Counted from the stretch's first letter, positions 15,770 to 23,509 are shown. The stretch is 64,000 nucleotides of DNA from Firm-08 sp045541535 (GCA_045541535.1 JAZQJG010000098.1:1-64000), one strand, 5' to 3'. The notes: a model not told the origin generated them from the letters alone. Program-made: numbers and translations.

Positions 15770-15806
15770 GGCTAAGGTGGTATTTATTGATACAAAACGA
15801 AAAATG

Positions 15807-15901
15807 TGAACCCCTTGGGGATAAAAGTCTGAACCCCCTCCACGTAGGTTGAACCCCCTTTTGAGTTGAGGGAACCCCCATGCAGTATAAAAAGAACCCC
15901 C
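15807..15901 (+). repeat. five phased GAACCCC direct repeats
   Basis: GAACCCC(C) starts at 15808, 15831, 15851, 15872 and 15894, spaced 23, 20, 21 and 22 bp, which is two helical turns each. The last copy forms the base of the terminator stem of the Imm26-like gene. Sequences between copies are unrelated. Confidence 0.8.
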
Positions 15902-15927
15902 GGAGGAATTAACAAGATCCTCCGGGG
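15887..15927 (-). terminator. terminator of the Imm26-like gene
   Basis: The stem CCCCGGAGGA/TCCTCCGGGG (15898-15907/15918-15927), read on the minus strand, is followed by TTCTTTTTAT and lies 9 bp past the stop at 15936. Confidence 0.8.
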
Positions 15928-15935
15928 AGTATGTA

Positions 15936-17243
15936 TTATTTCATGCGGGAAACAATTTCCTGACGGGTAAGACCGCCAAACTTTTCTGCGAACTGGTCAA
16001 ATGTGGTATCTGTATTCAGGCCCAGACAAGTAAATATTTCACTCAGCATCTCGCGGTTTTCGGGATTCAAAAGATTCTCACGATAGGAATAGTATTGACG
16101 GTATTTTGTATCAGGAACAGATGAACGGGGGTCGATGTCCATAGACACCCCTCCATGGGGAGAACTATAATCAGTCAAAAAGGATTTCAATTTGTCGGAC
16201 AATTGGTCATAGCGCAGAGTTGTTTGTGCGAACCCCCACTCTATGTAGAGTGTATATTCCTGCTGGGGAATCAGCCCATCGCGCATGAACATATCTTGTG
16301 TAAATAACGTGTTGTGGTGAGAGTGGGATATGACTTTGGTGCAGACAAAATTAAACTCTAAATCATCCGGGGTGAGTGTCTTATGATCAACAATGGTATG
16401 AGTACCCCAAATGATGTCATTATCACCTGCGATTTGCACACGTCCAAGTGGAACGTGGCGCAGCTCATTCGACGTTAGATTTGGATCGTCCGTGGTCAGT
16501 TGATAGGGGCGCACCATAATGGGAACCATCATCAACTGCCGCAAGCTGTGTTTTTCGGGCAGCTCCGGCATAGCTATCAGCTGTTTGATTGTTCCGGTGA
16601 TAATCCCGTAGCAGTAACGTGTCCGATCAAGTTCCATACGGAAAATATCACCGGGCTTGTACTTAATGGTTACTTTCTTTGCGCTTTTGAATGCTTGGAG
16701 TTTGGAGAAATAATCATCATGGCAGGTGGTGATGTAGGTGTTCATGAAAGCATGGAAATCGGTTTCGGATCTGATTGCTGCAATTGCGTCCCATTCGCCG
16801 ATGGGGAACTCTTTATTGGCGCGAGGATTATTTAGCCTCAAGCGCGTATCTTTTCCGGATTCGTAGCCAATGAAAAAGCTGCATCCAAAAGGTGTAACGG
16901 CATTGATGTTGGAGGCGGACAGAGGCTTAGGCTTTCCGCGGGTGGTAAGGGGAAGTAACTGTCTTCGCTCGATGGTGTCCAGTTTTGTGTCGTATTCTAC
17001 ATAACCCTCATAATTTGCAATCCCATCATCCAGAACTCGCTTGTTTTCACTAATGACCTTAACAATGGTGTTGCCGGTAAAAAAAGCGGTTACTCTGGTA
17101 TACCAGAGGTTGGTTTTGCTGCAATATGCTAGGGCGTCCCAATAAGGAGACAGTTCTGAGAGGCCTAAATATCTTCGCTCTTCATTTGTCAGAGTGATCA
17201 AAAAGTGGGTACCAAAAATGTTTTCCCAGTCAGCGGTAGTCAT
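15936..17243 (-). CDS. Imm26-family-like immunity protein, large form
   Basis: A 435-aa soluble protein. Around residues 195-225 it contains VTIKYKPGDIFRMELDRTRYCYGIITG, close to the opening of the Imm26 immunity domain (GDIF...YGYG pattern), found among polymorphic-toxin immunity proteins. The N-terminal about 190 residues (DWENIFGTHF, NEERRYLGL, KPKPLSASNINAVTPFGC) look like a second, unrecognised domain, so the protein is about three times the usual Imm26 length. ATG 17243 has GGAGGTG at 9 nt. It has its own promoter and terminator inside the inverted-repeat cassette. No toxin gene is adjacent. The immunity role is inferred from family resemblance only. Confidence 0.6.
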   Translation of the reverse strand: MTTADWENIFGTHFLITLTNEERRYLGLSELSPYWDALAYCSKTNLWYTRVTAFFTGNTIVKVISENKRVLDDGIANYEGYVEYDTKLDTIERRQLLPLTTRGKPKPLSASNINAVTPFGCSFFIGYESGKDTRLRLNNPRANKEFPIGEWDAIAAIRSETDFHAFMNTYITTCHDDYFSKLQAFKSAKKVTIKYKPGDIFRMELDRTRYCYGIITGTIKQLIAMPELPEKHSLRQLMMVPIMVRPYQLTTDDPNLTSNELRHVPLGRVQIAGDNDIIWGTHTIVDHKTLTPDDLEFNFVCTKVISHSHHNTLFTQDMFMRDGLIPQQEYTLYIEWGFAQTTLRYDQLSDKLKSFLTDYSSPHGGVSMDIDPRSSVPDTKYRQYYSYRENLLNPENREMLSEIFTCLGLNTDTTFDQFAEKFGGLTRQEIVSRMK

Positions 17244-17265
17244 GGTGCAGCACCTCCGTATCTGT

Positions 17266-17293
17266 ATTATAGCAGGGTAGAAAGGAGAATCAA
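17266..17293 (-). promoter_or_regulatory. promoter of the Imm26-like gene
   Basis: Minus strand TTGATT (17288-17293), 16-bp spacer, TATAAT (17266-17271). The AATTTCACG repeats begin 7 bp upstream of the -35 box. Confidence 0.65.
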
Positions 17294-17299
17294 ACTAAT

Positions 17300-17335
17300 A
17301 ATTTCACGATTACTCCGGACAATTTCACGTTTACT
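17300..17335. repeat. two AATTTCACG direct repeats, 21 bp apart
   Basis: AATTTCACGATTACT starts at 17300 and AATTTCACGTTTACT at 17321, differing at one base. They match the phasing of the GAACCCC array at the other end of the cassette. Confidence 0.7.
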
Positions 17336-17443
17336 ACGCGCGGGGGATACACAAAATTGTATCAATGAATACAGTCTTTGAGGGGGTAGGCGGAGAAAAT
17401 CGAAAATATTCGGACAAACCAGAGAAAGGACATCAAAATGCAT

Positions 17444-17485
17444 AAAAATTGGGACGTAGTCTTCGTATCAAAGACTACGTCCCAA
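17444..17485 (-). terminator. terminator of tRNA-Pro
   Basis: A 15-bp perfect stem TTGGGACGTAGTCTT/AAGACTACGTCCCAA (17449-17463/17471-17485), followed on the minus strand by TTTTT. Confidence 0.9.
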
Positions 17486-17487
17486 TA

Positions 17488-17564
17488 TGGTCCGAGTGAC
17501 AGGAGTCGAACCTGCGGCCTCTTGAACCCCATTCAAGCGCGATACCAAACTTCGCCACACCCGG
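17488..17564 (-). tRNA. tRNA-Pro (anticodon GGG)
   Basis: A 77-nt cloverleaf with an encoded CCA. Acceptor CCGGGTG/CACTCGG, anticodon stem CTTGA/TCAAG around ATGGGGT (anticodon GGG), and T-arm with GGTTCGACTCC. Confidence 0.93.
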
Positions 17565-17571
17565 ATATTTT

Positions 17572-17613
17572 CAAACGCTCAATTATTATATACTATAATT
17601 GAGCGTTTGGCAA
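17572..17613 (-). promoter_or_regulatory. promoter of tRNA-Pro inside a 14-bp inverted repeat
   Basis: Minus strand TTGCCA (17608-17613), 17-bp spacer, TATAAT (17585-17590). The inverted repeat CAAACGCTCAATTA/TAATTGAGCGTTTG (17572-17585/17596-17609) overlaps both boxes. It also lies just past the dapB stop and may end that transcript, though no U-tract follows. Confidence 0.65.
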
Positions 17614-17620
17614 GTCTTTT

Positions 17621-18376
17621 TTAGAAATTTTTCAAAAAATTTTTCATATCGTAGAGGCCTGCAGGCTGATCTACGAGCCAGGTGGCGGCGTTAAGCGCAC
17701 CGTTTGCGAAAACCGTTTTGGAAAATGCGGTATGCTTGATCTCAAAGCACTCGTTATTGCCGGCGAAAAGCACGGTGTGCTCACCCACAATGGTGCCTCC
17801 GCGAACGGCTGAAATGCCGATTTCGTTTTTCTCCCGTTTCTTTCTTTTGGAATGGCGATCAAACTCATAAGTATAGCGCTCATCCATGGCGGCGTTGATA
17901 CCGTCGGCAAGAAGCAGGGCAGTGCCGCTGGGGGCATCCACCTTTTGATTGTGGTGTTTTTCAATGATTTCGATATCAAAGGAATCCCCCAGAATTTTAG
18001 CCGCCTGCTGACACAAAGCATTCATCAAATTAACGCCCAGGGACATATTGGCGGTGTAAAATACAGGGATTTTTTCGGCAGCCGATTTGATTTCTTCAAT
18101 TTGCGCAGCCGAGTAGCCCGTTGAGGCCAAAACAACGGGAACGTTGTTTTGGACACAATATTCCAACTCACCGGCCAGGACGGAAGGGTGGGAAAAGTCA
18201 ATGATGACGTCAGGGGTTTCATCAATATTATTAAAGTCCGAAACGATAGGGTAGGGGGCTTCTCTGCTTTCCCGATCAAATCCGCAAATGATTTGCAAAT
18301 TTTCAAAATTTCCAACAGCATCGGTAATGGTTCTGCCCATAGCACCGTTGCAGCCACTTAAAACAACCTTGATCAT
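17621..18376 (-). CDS. dapB: 4-hydroxy-tetrahydrodipicolinate reductase
   Basis: A 251-aa DapB, second committed step of lysine and diaminopimelate synthesis, NAD(P)H-dependent. The N-terminal GCNGAMGRTI is the nucleotide loop and EKHHNQKVDAPSGTAL is the catalytic signature. It follows dapA by 12 bp on the same strand and is last in the asd-dapA-dapB operon. Confidence 0.96.
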   Translation of the reverse strand: MIKVVLSGCNGAMGRTITDAVGNFENLQIICGFDRESREAPYPIVSDFNNIDETPDVIIDFSHPSVLAGELEYCVQNNVPVVLASTGYSAAQIEEIKSAAEKIPVFYTANMSLGVNLMNALCQQAAKILGDSFDIEIIEKHHNQKVDAPSGTALLLADGINAAMDERYTYEFDRHSKRKKREKNEIGISAVRGGTIVGEHTVLFAGNNECFEIKHTAFSKTVFANGALNAATWLVDQPAGLYDMKNFLKNF

Positions 18377-18388
18377 ATTAAATACCTA

Positions 18389-19276
18389 TTATTTCAAAAG
18401 ATTTGCGCCCTTCAAAGCGGCAGTGAGACGTGCAACGTTTTTAGGATCCATCTTGCACAGGGGCATACGGGTGGGGCCAACGTTAAAGCCCATCAGATTT
18501 AACGCCTCTTTGACGGGGATGGGATTAACCTCGCAGAACAATGCTTTGTTCAATTCGCTCAATTTGAGCTGAAGTTCCAAAGACGCTTTTACATCACCGT
18601 CCAGATACAACTGACAAATATCGTGTGCCTGCTGGGGAGCTACGTTGGACAAAACGGAAATAACACCTTTACCTCCCAAGGACATAACAGGAACGATCTG
18701 GTCATCGTTGCCGGAATAAATGTCAAGATCGGGACATTTTGCGGCGACTTCGGCAATCTGAGAGATATTGCCGGAGGCTTCCTTGGTGGCTACGATGTTT
18801 TTATGCTTTGCCAACTCCACATAGGTATCCGGCTCAATGTTCACGCCGGTACGGGAAGGCACGTTATACAAAATGATCGGAATGTTAACGTGATCTGCAT
18901 AGTAATTAAAGTGCTGAATCAAGCCTTTTTGCGTCGTTTTATTATAATAGGGAGTAACGAGCAACAATGCGTCAGCACCGGCTTGCTCGGCAAAAACTGC
19001 GTTTTGGGTGCCATAGAGCGTGTTGTTGGAGCCGGCGCCTGCAATCAAAGGCACTCTCTTATTGATGATACCGGCAGAAAACTCAATAACTTTTTTGTGT
19101 TCTTCATCATTCAGGGTGGGAGCTTCGCCGGTGGTGCCGGCAATGATGATGGCATCGGTGTGATTGGCAATTTGGAATTCAATCAGTTCTGCAAGCTTTT
19201 CATAATTGATGCTTCCATCCTCATGGAAAGGGGTGACCAGCGCAACGCCGGCACCGGTAAAAATCGTATTGCTCAT
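18389..19276 (-). CDS. dapA: 4-hydroxy-tetrahydrodipicolinate synthase
   Basis: A 295-aa TIM-barrel aldolase that condenses pyruvate with aspartate semialdehyde. The Schiff-base lysine lies in NIVATKEASGN, the catalytic tyrosine in TPYYNKTTQKG, and GTTGEAPTL binds substrate. ATG 19276 has AAAAGGTGA 6 nt upstream; the in-frame GTG at 19285 falls within that ribosome site. It is 21 bp after asd. Confidence 0.96.
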   Translation of the reverse strand: MSNTIFTGAGVALVTPFHEDGSINYEKLAELIEFQIANHTDAIIIAGTTGEAPTLNDEEHKKVIEFSAGIINKRVPLIAGAGSNNTLYGTQNAVFAEQAGADALLLVTPYYNKTTQKGLIQHFNYYADHVNIPIILYNVPSRTGVNIEPDTYVELAKHKNIVATKEASGNISQIAEVAAKCPDLDIYSGNDDQIVPVMSLGGKGVISVLSNVAPQQAHDICQLYLDGDVKASLELQLKLSELNKALFCEVNPIPVKEALNLMGFNVGPTRMPLCKMDPKNVARLTAALKGANLLK

Positions 19277-19297
19277 AAAAATCACCTTTTCTTAAGA

Positions 19298-20383
19298 TTA
19301 GTCAATATAACCCTTGGCGCACAAAAGCTCGGCCAATAAAACAGCGCCGCCGGCGGCACCACGCAAAGTGTTGTGAGAAAGGCAAACGAATTTATAATCG
19401 TATTGGCTGTCCTCTCTGAGTCTGCCGATGGAAACGGCCATACCGTTTTCAAGATTGCGATCCAGCTTGGTCTGGGGACGGCTATCGTCGGTAAAATAAT
19501 TGAGGAATTGCTTGGGCGCCATGGGGAGAGAAAGATCCTGAGGAGCACCCTTATAATTTTTCCAGATTTCCAAAATTTCTTCCTTGGAAGGCTTCTCACC
19601 CTTAAAGGATACAAAAACAGCCGCCATATGGCCGTCAGAGACGGGAACGCGCAGACACTGGGCGGTGATAGCAGGAGCAGTTGCAGGACAAATTTTGCCG
19701 TCCTCAATATTACCCCAAATCTTGAGGGGTTCTTGCTCGGATTTTTCTTCTTCGCCGCCGATGAAGGGAATGACGTTATCAATCATTTCGGGCCAACGTT
19801 CAAAGGTTTTACCGGCACCGGAAATGGCCTGGTAGGTACATGCCAGCACCTTCTCAACCTCGTATTTTTCCATCAAGGGATGAATGGCGGGAACGTAACT
19901 CTGCAGGGAGCAGTTGGATTTGACGGCAATAAAGCCTCTCTTGGTTCCCAGACGCTCTCTCTGCGCCTTGATGATCTCGGCGTGATCATCATTGATCTCA
20001 GGGATGATCATGGGTACATCAGCAGTGCCGCGATGAGCGCTGTTGTTGGAGATGACGGGGCATTCCAACTTGGCATAAGCCTCTTCCAAAGCCTTGATCT
20101 TATCCTTCTTCATATTTACGGCGCAGAAAACAAAATCTACGGATGAGGCGATTTCTTTCATATCCTTTTCTGCATCATATACCATCATGGTGGCAACTTT
20201 CTCGGGTAATTCGGTAGTCATAGCCCAGCGATCACCGACAGCTTCTTTATACGTTTTGCCCGCAGAACGACCGGAAGCGGCCAGAGTGGTGATGTTAAAC
20301 CAGGGATGCTCAGACAGCAGGGTAATAAAACGCTGACCGACCATACCGGTGGCTCCGATGATTCCGACTTTGTACTGTTTCAT
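19298..20383 (-). CDS. asd: aspartate-semialdehyde dehydrogenase
   Basis: A 361-aa enzyme making aspartate semialdehyde from aspartyl phosphate with NADPH. The N-terminal IIGATGMVGQRFI is the nucleotide loop and the active-site cysteine lies in VKSNCSLQSYVPAIHP, of the fungal/archaeal-type branch. AAGGAGG precedes the ATG. It is first in the operon with dapA and dapB and has a strong promoter; the roughly 65-nt leader has no room for a lysine riboswitch. Confidence 0.95.
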   Translation of the reverse strand: MKQYKVGIIGATGMVGQRFITLLSEHPWFNITTLAASGRSAGKTYKEAVGDRWAMTTELPEKVATMMVYDAEKDMKEIASSVDFVFCAVNMKKDKIKALEEAYAKLECPVISNNSAHRGTADVPMIIPEINDDHAEIIKAQRERLGTKRGFIAVKSNCSLQSYVPAIHPLMEKYEVEKVLACTYQAISGAGKTFERWPEMIDNVIPFIGGEEEKSEQEPLKIWGNIEDGKICPATAPAITAQCLRVPVSDGHMAAVFVSFKGEKPSKEEILEIWKNYKGAPQDLSLPMAPKQFLNYFTDDSRPQTKLDRNLENGMAVSIGRLREDSQYDYKFVCLSHNTLRGAAGGAVLLAELLCAKGYID

Positions 20384-20416
20384 AATGTCCTCCTTAAGAT
20401 ATTTCTTGAAACTTGC

Positions 20417-20445
20417 TTGAAATTTCTTTGTAGATATAATATAAT
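20417..20445 (+). promoter_or_regulatory. promoter of queA-tgt
   Basis: TTGAAA (20417-20422), 17-bp spacer, TATAAT (20440-20445), divergent from the asd promoter and partly interleaved with it. Confidence 0.65.
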
Positions 20446-20453
20446 CATACTAC

Positions 20454-20482
20454 ATAATAACACTTTTATGTCAAACTGTCAA
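20454..20482 (-). promoter_or_regulatory. promoter of asd-dapA-dapB
   Basis: Minus strand consensus TTGACA (20477-20482), 17-bp spacer, TATTAT (20454-20459). Confidence 0.75.
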
Positions 20483-20497
20483 TAAAAAAGGAAGACT

Positions 20498-21523
20498 ATG
20501 AACACAAAGGATTTTTATTACGACCTGCCAGAGGAGCTGATTGCGCAGACTCCTTTGGCTCAGCGGGACCAATCCCGTTTACTGGTGTTGCCTTTAAACG
20601 GAAAAGAACTGGAGCACAAGCATTTTTACGATATCGTTGATTATCTGCAACCGGAAGATTGTTTAATTATGAACAATTCCAAGGTCTTGCCTGCCCGCAT
20701 TTTCGGCCTTAAAGAGACGGGAAGTCTTGTGGAACTGTTGTTGCTTAAAAACATAGGAAACGATCAATGGGAATGCTTGGTAAAACCGGGCAAAAAAGCC
20801 AGAGTCGGAGCAAAACTGAAGATTTGTGACTTTTTAAGTTGTGAGGTCATCCGGGTGCTGGAGGACGGCAACAGAATCATTCGTTTTTCTTATCCGGAAG
20901 GACGAAACATTTATGAGATTCTGGACGAGGTCGGCACTATGCCACTACCGCCGTATATCAAAGAAAAACTGGAGGATCAAAGCAGATACCAGACGGTTTA
21001 TGCAAAAGAACTCGGCTCTGCCGCCGCTCCCACTGCCGGCCTTCATTTTACCGACGAATTGATGGAAAAAATCCGCAAAAAAGGCGTTGCAATAGGATAC
21101 GTAACGTTGCACGTAGGCCTTGGTACCTTCCGTCCCGTGAAGGTAGATAACGTTGAAAATCATAAAATGCACACCGAGAGCTACTTTGTTCCGCAGGAAA
21201 CTGTAGAATTGATCCGTAAAACCAAAGAAAAGGGAGGACGGATCATTTCTGTCGGTACGACCAGCACCAGAACGCTGGAAAGCGCTTTTGATGCCGCCGG
21301 CAATTGTGTACGCCCCAACGGGGACACCGATATTTTTATCTATCCCGGCTATCAATTTAAAATTGTTGAAGGCCTTATTACCAATTTCCATCTACCGGAA
21401 AGTACACTTATTATGCTGATCTCTGCGTTGGCGGGTCAGCAAAGGGTGCTGGATACGTATAAGATTGCGGTAGAGGAACGATACAGATTTTTCAGCTTTG
21501 GTGATGCTATGCTGATTATATGA
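20498..21523 (+). CDS. queA: S-adenosylmethionine:tRNA ribosyltransferase-isomerase
   Basis: A 341-aa QueA, which transfers the ribosyl part of SAM to preQ1 in tRNA to give epoxyqueuosine. Signatures are FYYDLPEELIAQTPL at the N terminus, NNSKVLPARIFG, AAPTAGLHFT and TNFHLPESTLIMLISAL. Length is normal. It leads the queA-tgt pair; tgt starts 8 bp after its stop. Confidence 0.96.
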   Translation: MNTKDFYYDLPEELIAQTPLAQRDQSRLLVLPLNGKELEHKHFYDIVDYLQPEDCLIMNNSKVLPARIFGLKETGSLVELLLLKNIGNDQWECLVKPGKKARVGAKLKICDFLSCEVIRVLEDGNRIIRFSYPEGRNIYEILDEVGTMPLPPYIKEKLEDQSRYQTVYAKELGSAAAPTAGLHFTDELMEKIRKKGVAIGYVTLHVGLGTFRPVKVDNVENHKMHTESYFVPQETVELIRKTKEKGGRIISVGTTSTRTLESAFDAAGNCVRPNGDTDIFIYPGYQFKIVEGLITNFHLPESTLIMLISALAGQQRVLDTYKIAVEERYRFFSFGDAMLII

Positions 21524-21531
21524 GGTAAACT

Positions 21532-22662
21532 ATGTTCAAATTACTCAAACAAGAAAACAGGGCCAGACGGGGAGAGTTTACTACGCCCCACGGTACGGTA
21601 CAGACACCGGTGTTTATGAACGTCGGAACTCTGGCGGCGATTAAAGGGGCAGTTTCCACCAATGATTTAAAAGAGATCGGCTGTCAGGTAGAACTTTCCA
21701 ATACCTACCATCTCCATCTTCGTCCCGGTGACGAGATCGTAAAGCAGATGGGCGGTCTGCATAAATTTATGAATTGGGACCGCCCCATCCTGACGGATAG
21801 CGGTGGATTTCAGGTTTTTTCTCTGGCCAAACTCCGTAATATTAAAGAAGAAGGAGTCTATTTTTCTTCTCATATTGACGGACATAAGATTTTTATGGGA
21901 CCGGAAGAAAGTATGCAAATCCAGTCCAATCTTGCCTCAACCATTGCAATGGCCTTTGATGAATGTGTTGAAAACCCTTCGCCTTATGATTACGTCAAAC
22001 GTTCTTCCGAGCGTACGATCCGATGGTTGCATCGCTGTAAAAAAGAAATGGATCGTTTAAATTCTTTGCCGGATACCATCAATCCAAAGCAAATGCTTTT
22101 TGGCATCAACCAAGGCGGCACTTTTGCAGACATCCGTGTAGAAAATATGAAGGAAATAGCCAAACTGGATCTGGATGGATATGCCATTGGTGGGCTTGCG
22201 GTAGGTGAGAGCCACGAGGAAATGTATCGCATCATTGATGCGGTAGAGCCTCATATGCCCAAGGACAAACCTCGGTATCTTATGGGTGTTGGTACCCCGC
22301 TGAATATCATTGAAGGCGTGGCGAGAGGTGTGGACTTCTTTGACTGTGTTATGCCCAGCAGAAACGCCCGACATTCTCACTTGTTTACCCATCAGGGAAT
22401 TATGAATCTGTTGAACAAAAAGTATGAGACTGACGAGCGTCCGATAGAAGAGGGTTGCCAATGTCCCGCTTGTAAAAACTACAGCCGTTCCTATATCCGC
22501 CATCTTTTCAAGGCGGGGGAAATGCTTGGAATGCGCTTATGTGTACTGCATAATCTCTATTTTTATAACCACTTGATGGAAGAAATCAGAGAGAATCTGG
22601 ACAACGGCACCTTTGAAGAATTTAGAGCCAAACAAACGGAAGTGTTGGGAAAACGCATTTAG
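21532..22662 (+). CDS. tgt: tRNA-guanine transglycosylase
   Basis: A 376-aa Tgt that swaps guanine-34 for preQ1 in GU(N) tRNAs. Catalytic regions are LTDSGGFQVFSL and FDCVMPSRNARHSHLF (nucleophilic Asp). The zinc site is GCQCPACKNYSRSYIRHL with a downstream Cys/His. GAGGTAAACT precedes the ATG. Together with queA it covers two steps of queuosine synthesis. Confidence 0.96.
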   Translation: MFKLLKQENRARRGEFTTPHGTVQTPVFMNVGTLAAIKGAVSTNDLKEIGCQVELSNTYHLHLRPGDEIVKQMGGLHKFMNWDRPILTDSGGFQVFSLAKLRNIKEEGVYFSSHIDGHKIFMGPEESMQIQSNLASTIAMAFDECVENPSPYDYVKRSSERTIRWLHRCKKEMDRLNSLPDTINPKQMLFGINQGGTFADIRVENMKEIAKLDLDGYAIGGLAVGESHEEMYRIIDAVEPHMPKDKPRYLMGVGTPLNIIEGVARGVDFFDCVMPSRNARHSHLFTHQGIMNLLNKKYETDERPIEEGCQCPACKNYSRSYIRHLFKAGEMLGMRLCVLHNLYFYNHLMEEIRENLDNGTFEEFRAKQTEVLGKRI

Positions 22663-22665
22663 CAC

Positions 22666-22694
22666 TTGATTTTTTGGGCAAATTCCATTATTAT
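22666..22694 (+). promoter_or_regulatory. promoter of yajC
   Basis: TTGATT (22666-22671), 17-bp spacer, TATTAT (22689-22694). Confidence 0.6.
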
Positions 22695-22725
22695 ATTATA
22701 AAACAACTGATTGGAGGAAAACACA

Positions 22726-23037
22726 ATGATTGCATACGCAACAGGTACAGCAACCACAGGCGGCGCCGGCGGTGGCATTATTCAGATTATTTTGATCATC
22801 GCTATGTTCGGTTTGATGATGTTCTTTATGACCCGCTCCCAGAAAAAGCGCGAAAAAGAAATGAAGGAACTGAGAAACAATCTGGAGGTTGGTGACAACG
22901 TTGTAACCGAGTGCGGTATCACCGGCAAGGTTATTTCTGTTAAAGATCCCGAAACCATCACCCTGGAAACCGGTGCTGACAAAACCAGACTGAAATTCAA
23001 GAGATGGGCTGTTATCGCCAAAGAAGAGGAAAAGTAA
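22726..23037 (+). CDS. yajC: preprotein translocase subunit YajC
   Basis: A 103-aa YajC with one N-terminal membrane helix, the FFMTRSQKKREKEMKEL turn and a small cytosolic domain (VGDNVVTECGITGKV). It accompanies the Sec translocon. ATG 22726 follows TTGGAGGAAA; a TTG at 22711 falls in that site. The usual partners secD and secF are not next to it. Confidence 0.93.
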   Translation: MIAYATGTATTGGAGGGIIQIILIIAMFGLMMFFMTRSQKKREKEMKELRNNLEVGDNVVTECGITGKVISVKDPETITLETGADKTRLKFKRWAVIAKEEEK

Positions 23038-23050
23038 GTTCTAAAGTATG

Positions 23051-23095
23051 ATCCCGTTTCATAAAATGCACTGAGGTGTAGCTATGAAACGGGAT
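23051..23095 (+). promoter_or_regulatory. hairpin enclosing the ribosome site and start codon of the next gene
   Basis: ATCCCGTTTCATA (23051-23063) and TATGAAACGGGAT (23083-23095) form a perfect 13-bp stem. The loop holds the GAGGTG ribosome site and the right arm contains the ATG at 23084. It is followed by TTTTATTATTT, so it could act as the yajC terminator, an attenuator, or a start-codon lock. Confidence 0.6.
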
Positions 23096-23509
23096 TTTAT
23101 TATTTCTAAGCGTCCCATTGGAAAAATACTGCTATGGTTGCTTGCCTTTGCGGTGTCGGTGGGTTTGTTTACGAGCTTGTTGTTGATATTAACTGCTATA
23201 CGTTTGAAGTGGGAACTGAGTGATCGGGTTTTGCAGTGGATCCTCGTGATCTCGTTAACCGTTTCAGTGTATGTATGCGCGTTTCTCTATTGCAAAACTT
23301 CCGGTTTGAAAGGGCTGATTTGCGGTGGAATTACAGCGGTTATATTCAGCGTCATTAAACTGATTATGTCTTTGAGCAGCGGCGGGGTAGGGGAACGGAA
23401 TTTTGCGGTGTATATCTGTATTATATCGGCAGGACTCGTTGGCGGAATAATGGCCGCCAACAGTAAAAGTAAACGACAAAAGAAATTGGGCAAAATACAC
23501 AAAATATAA
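23084..23509 (+). CDS. TIGR04086-type membrane protein
   Basis: A 141-aa protein with four hydrophobic segments and a basic tail (SKSKRQKKLGKIHK). Size, topology and position after yajC fit the TIGR04086 family of unknown function, common in Clostridia and Bacilli. The glycine-rich KGLICGGITAVIFSVIKL and SAGLVGGIMAANSKS segments are typical. Its start codon is buried in a 13-bp hairpin. Confidence 0.75.
   Translation: MKRDFIISKRPIGKILLWLLAFAVSVGLFTSLLLILTAIRLKWELSDRVLQWILVISLTVSVYVCAFLYCKTSGLKGLICGGITAVIFSVIKLIMSLSSGGVGERNFAVYICIISAGLVGGIMAANSKSKRQKKLGKIHKI

Larger units (their letters stand above)
15780..17372. mobile_element. transposase-less cassette with terminal inverted repeats carrying an Imm26-like gene
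   Basis: GTATTTATTGATACAA (15780-15795) and TTGTATCAATGAATAC (17357-17372) are inverted repeats matching at 15 of 16 positions across 1,593 bp. Inside each end are short direct repeats at about 21-bp spacing: five GAACCCC copies on the left and two AATTTCACG copies on the right, both of which read GTGAA when followed inward. Such multi-copy subterminal sites are typical of IS21-type ends. The only gene inside is the Imm26-like protein; no transposase or helper ATPase is present, so it would be non-autonomous. No target duplication is evident. It sits exactly between two terminators. Confidence 0.5.

Noticed and set aside
15807..15901. GAACCCC repeats as a CRISPR or rho-independent element
   Set aside because: The repeat is 7-8 bp with 12-15 bp between copies, far too short for CRISPR; only the last copy takes part in a terminator.
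17488..17564. tRNA-Pro as an attachment site for the cassette
   Set aside because: No duplicate of the tRNA 3' end occurs at the cassette edges, and the cassette ends 76 bp before the tRNA terminator.
20384..20497. Lysine or preQ1 riboswitch between asd and queA
   Set aside because: With the promoters found, the leaders are about 65 and 45 nt and show no fitting stems; a lysine riboswitch would need far more length.
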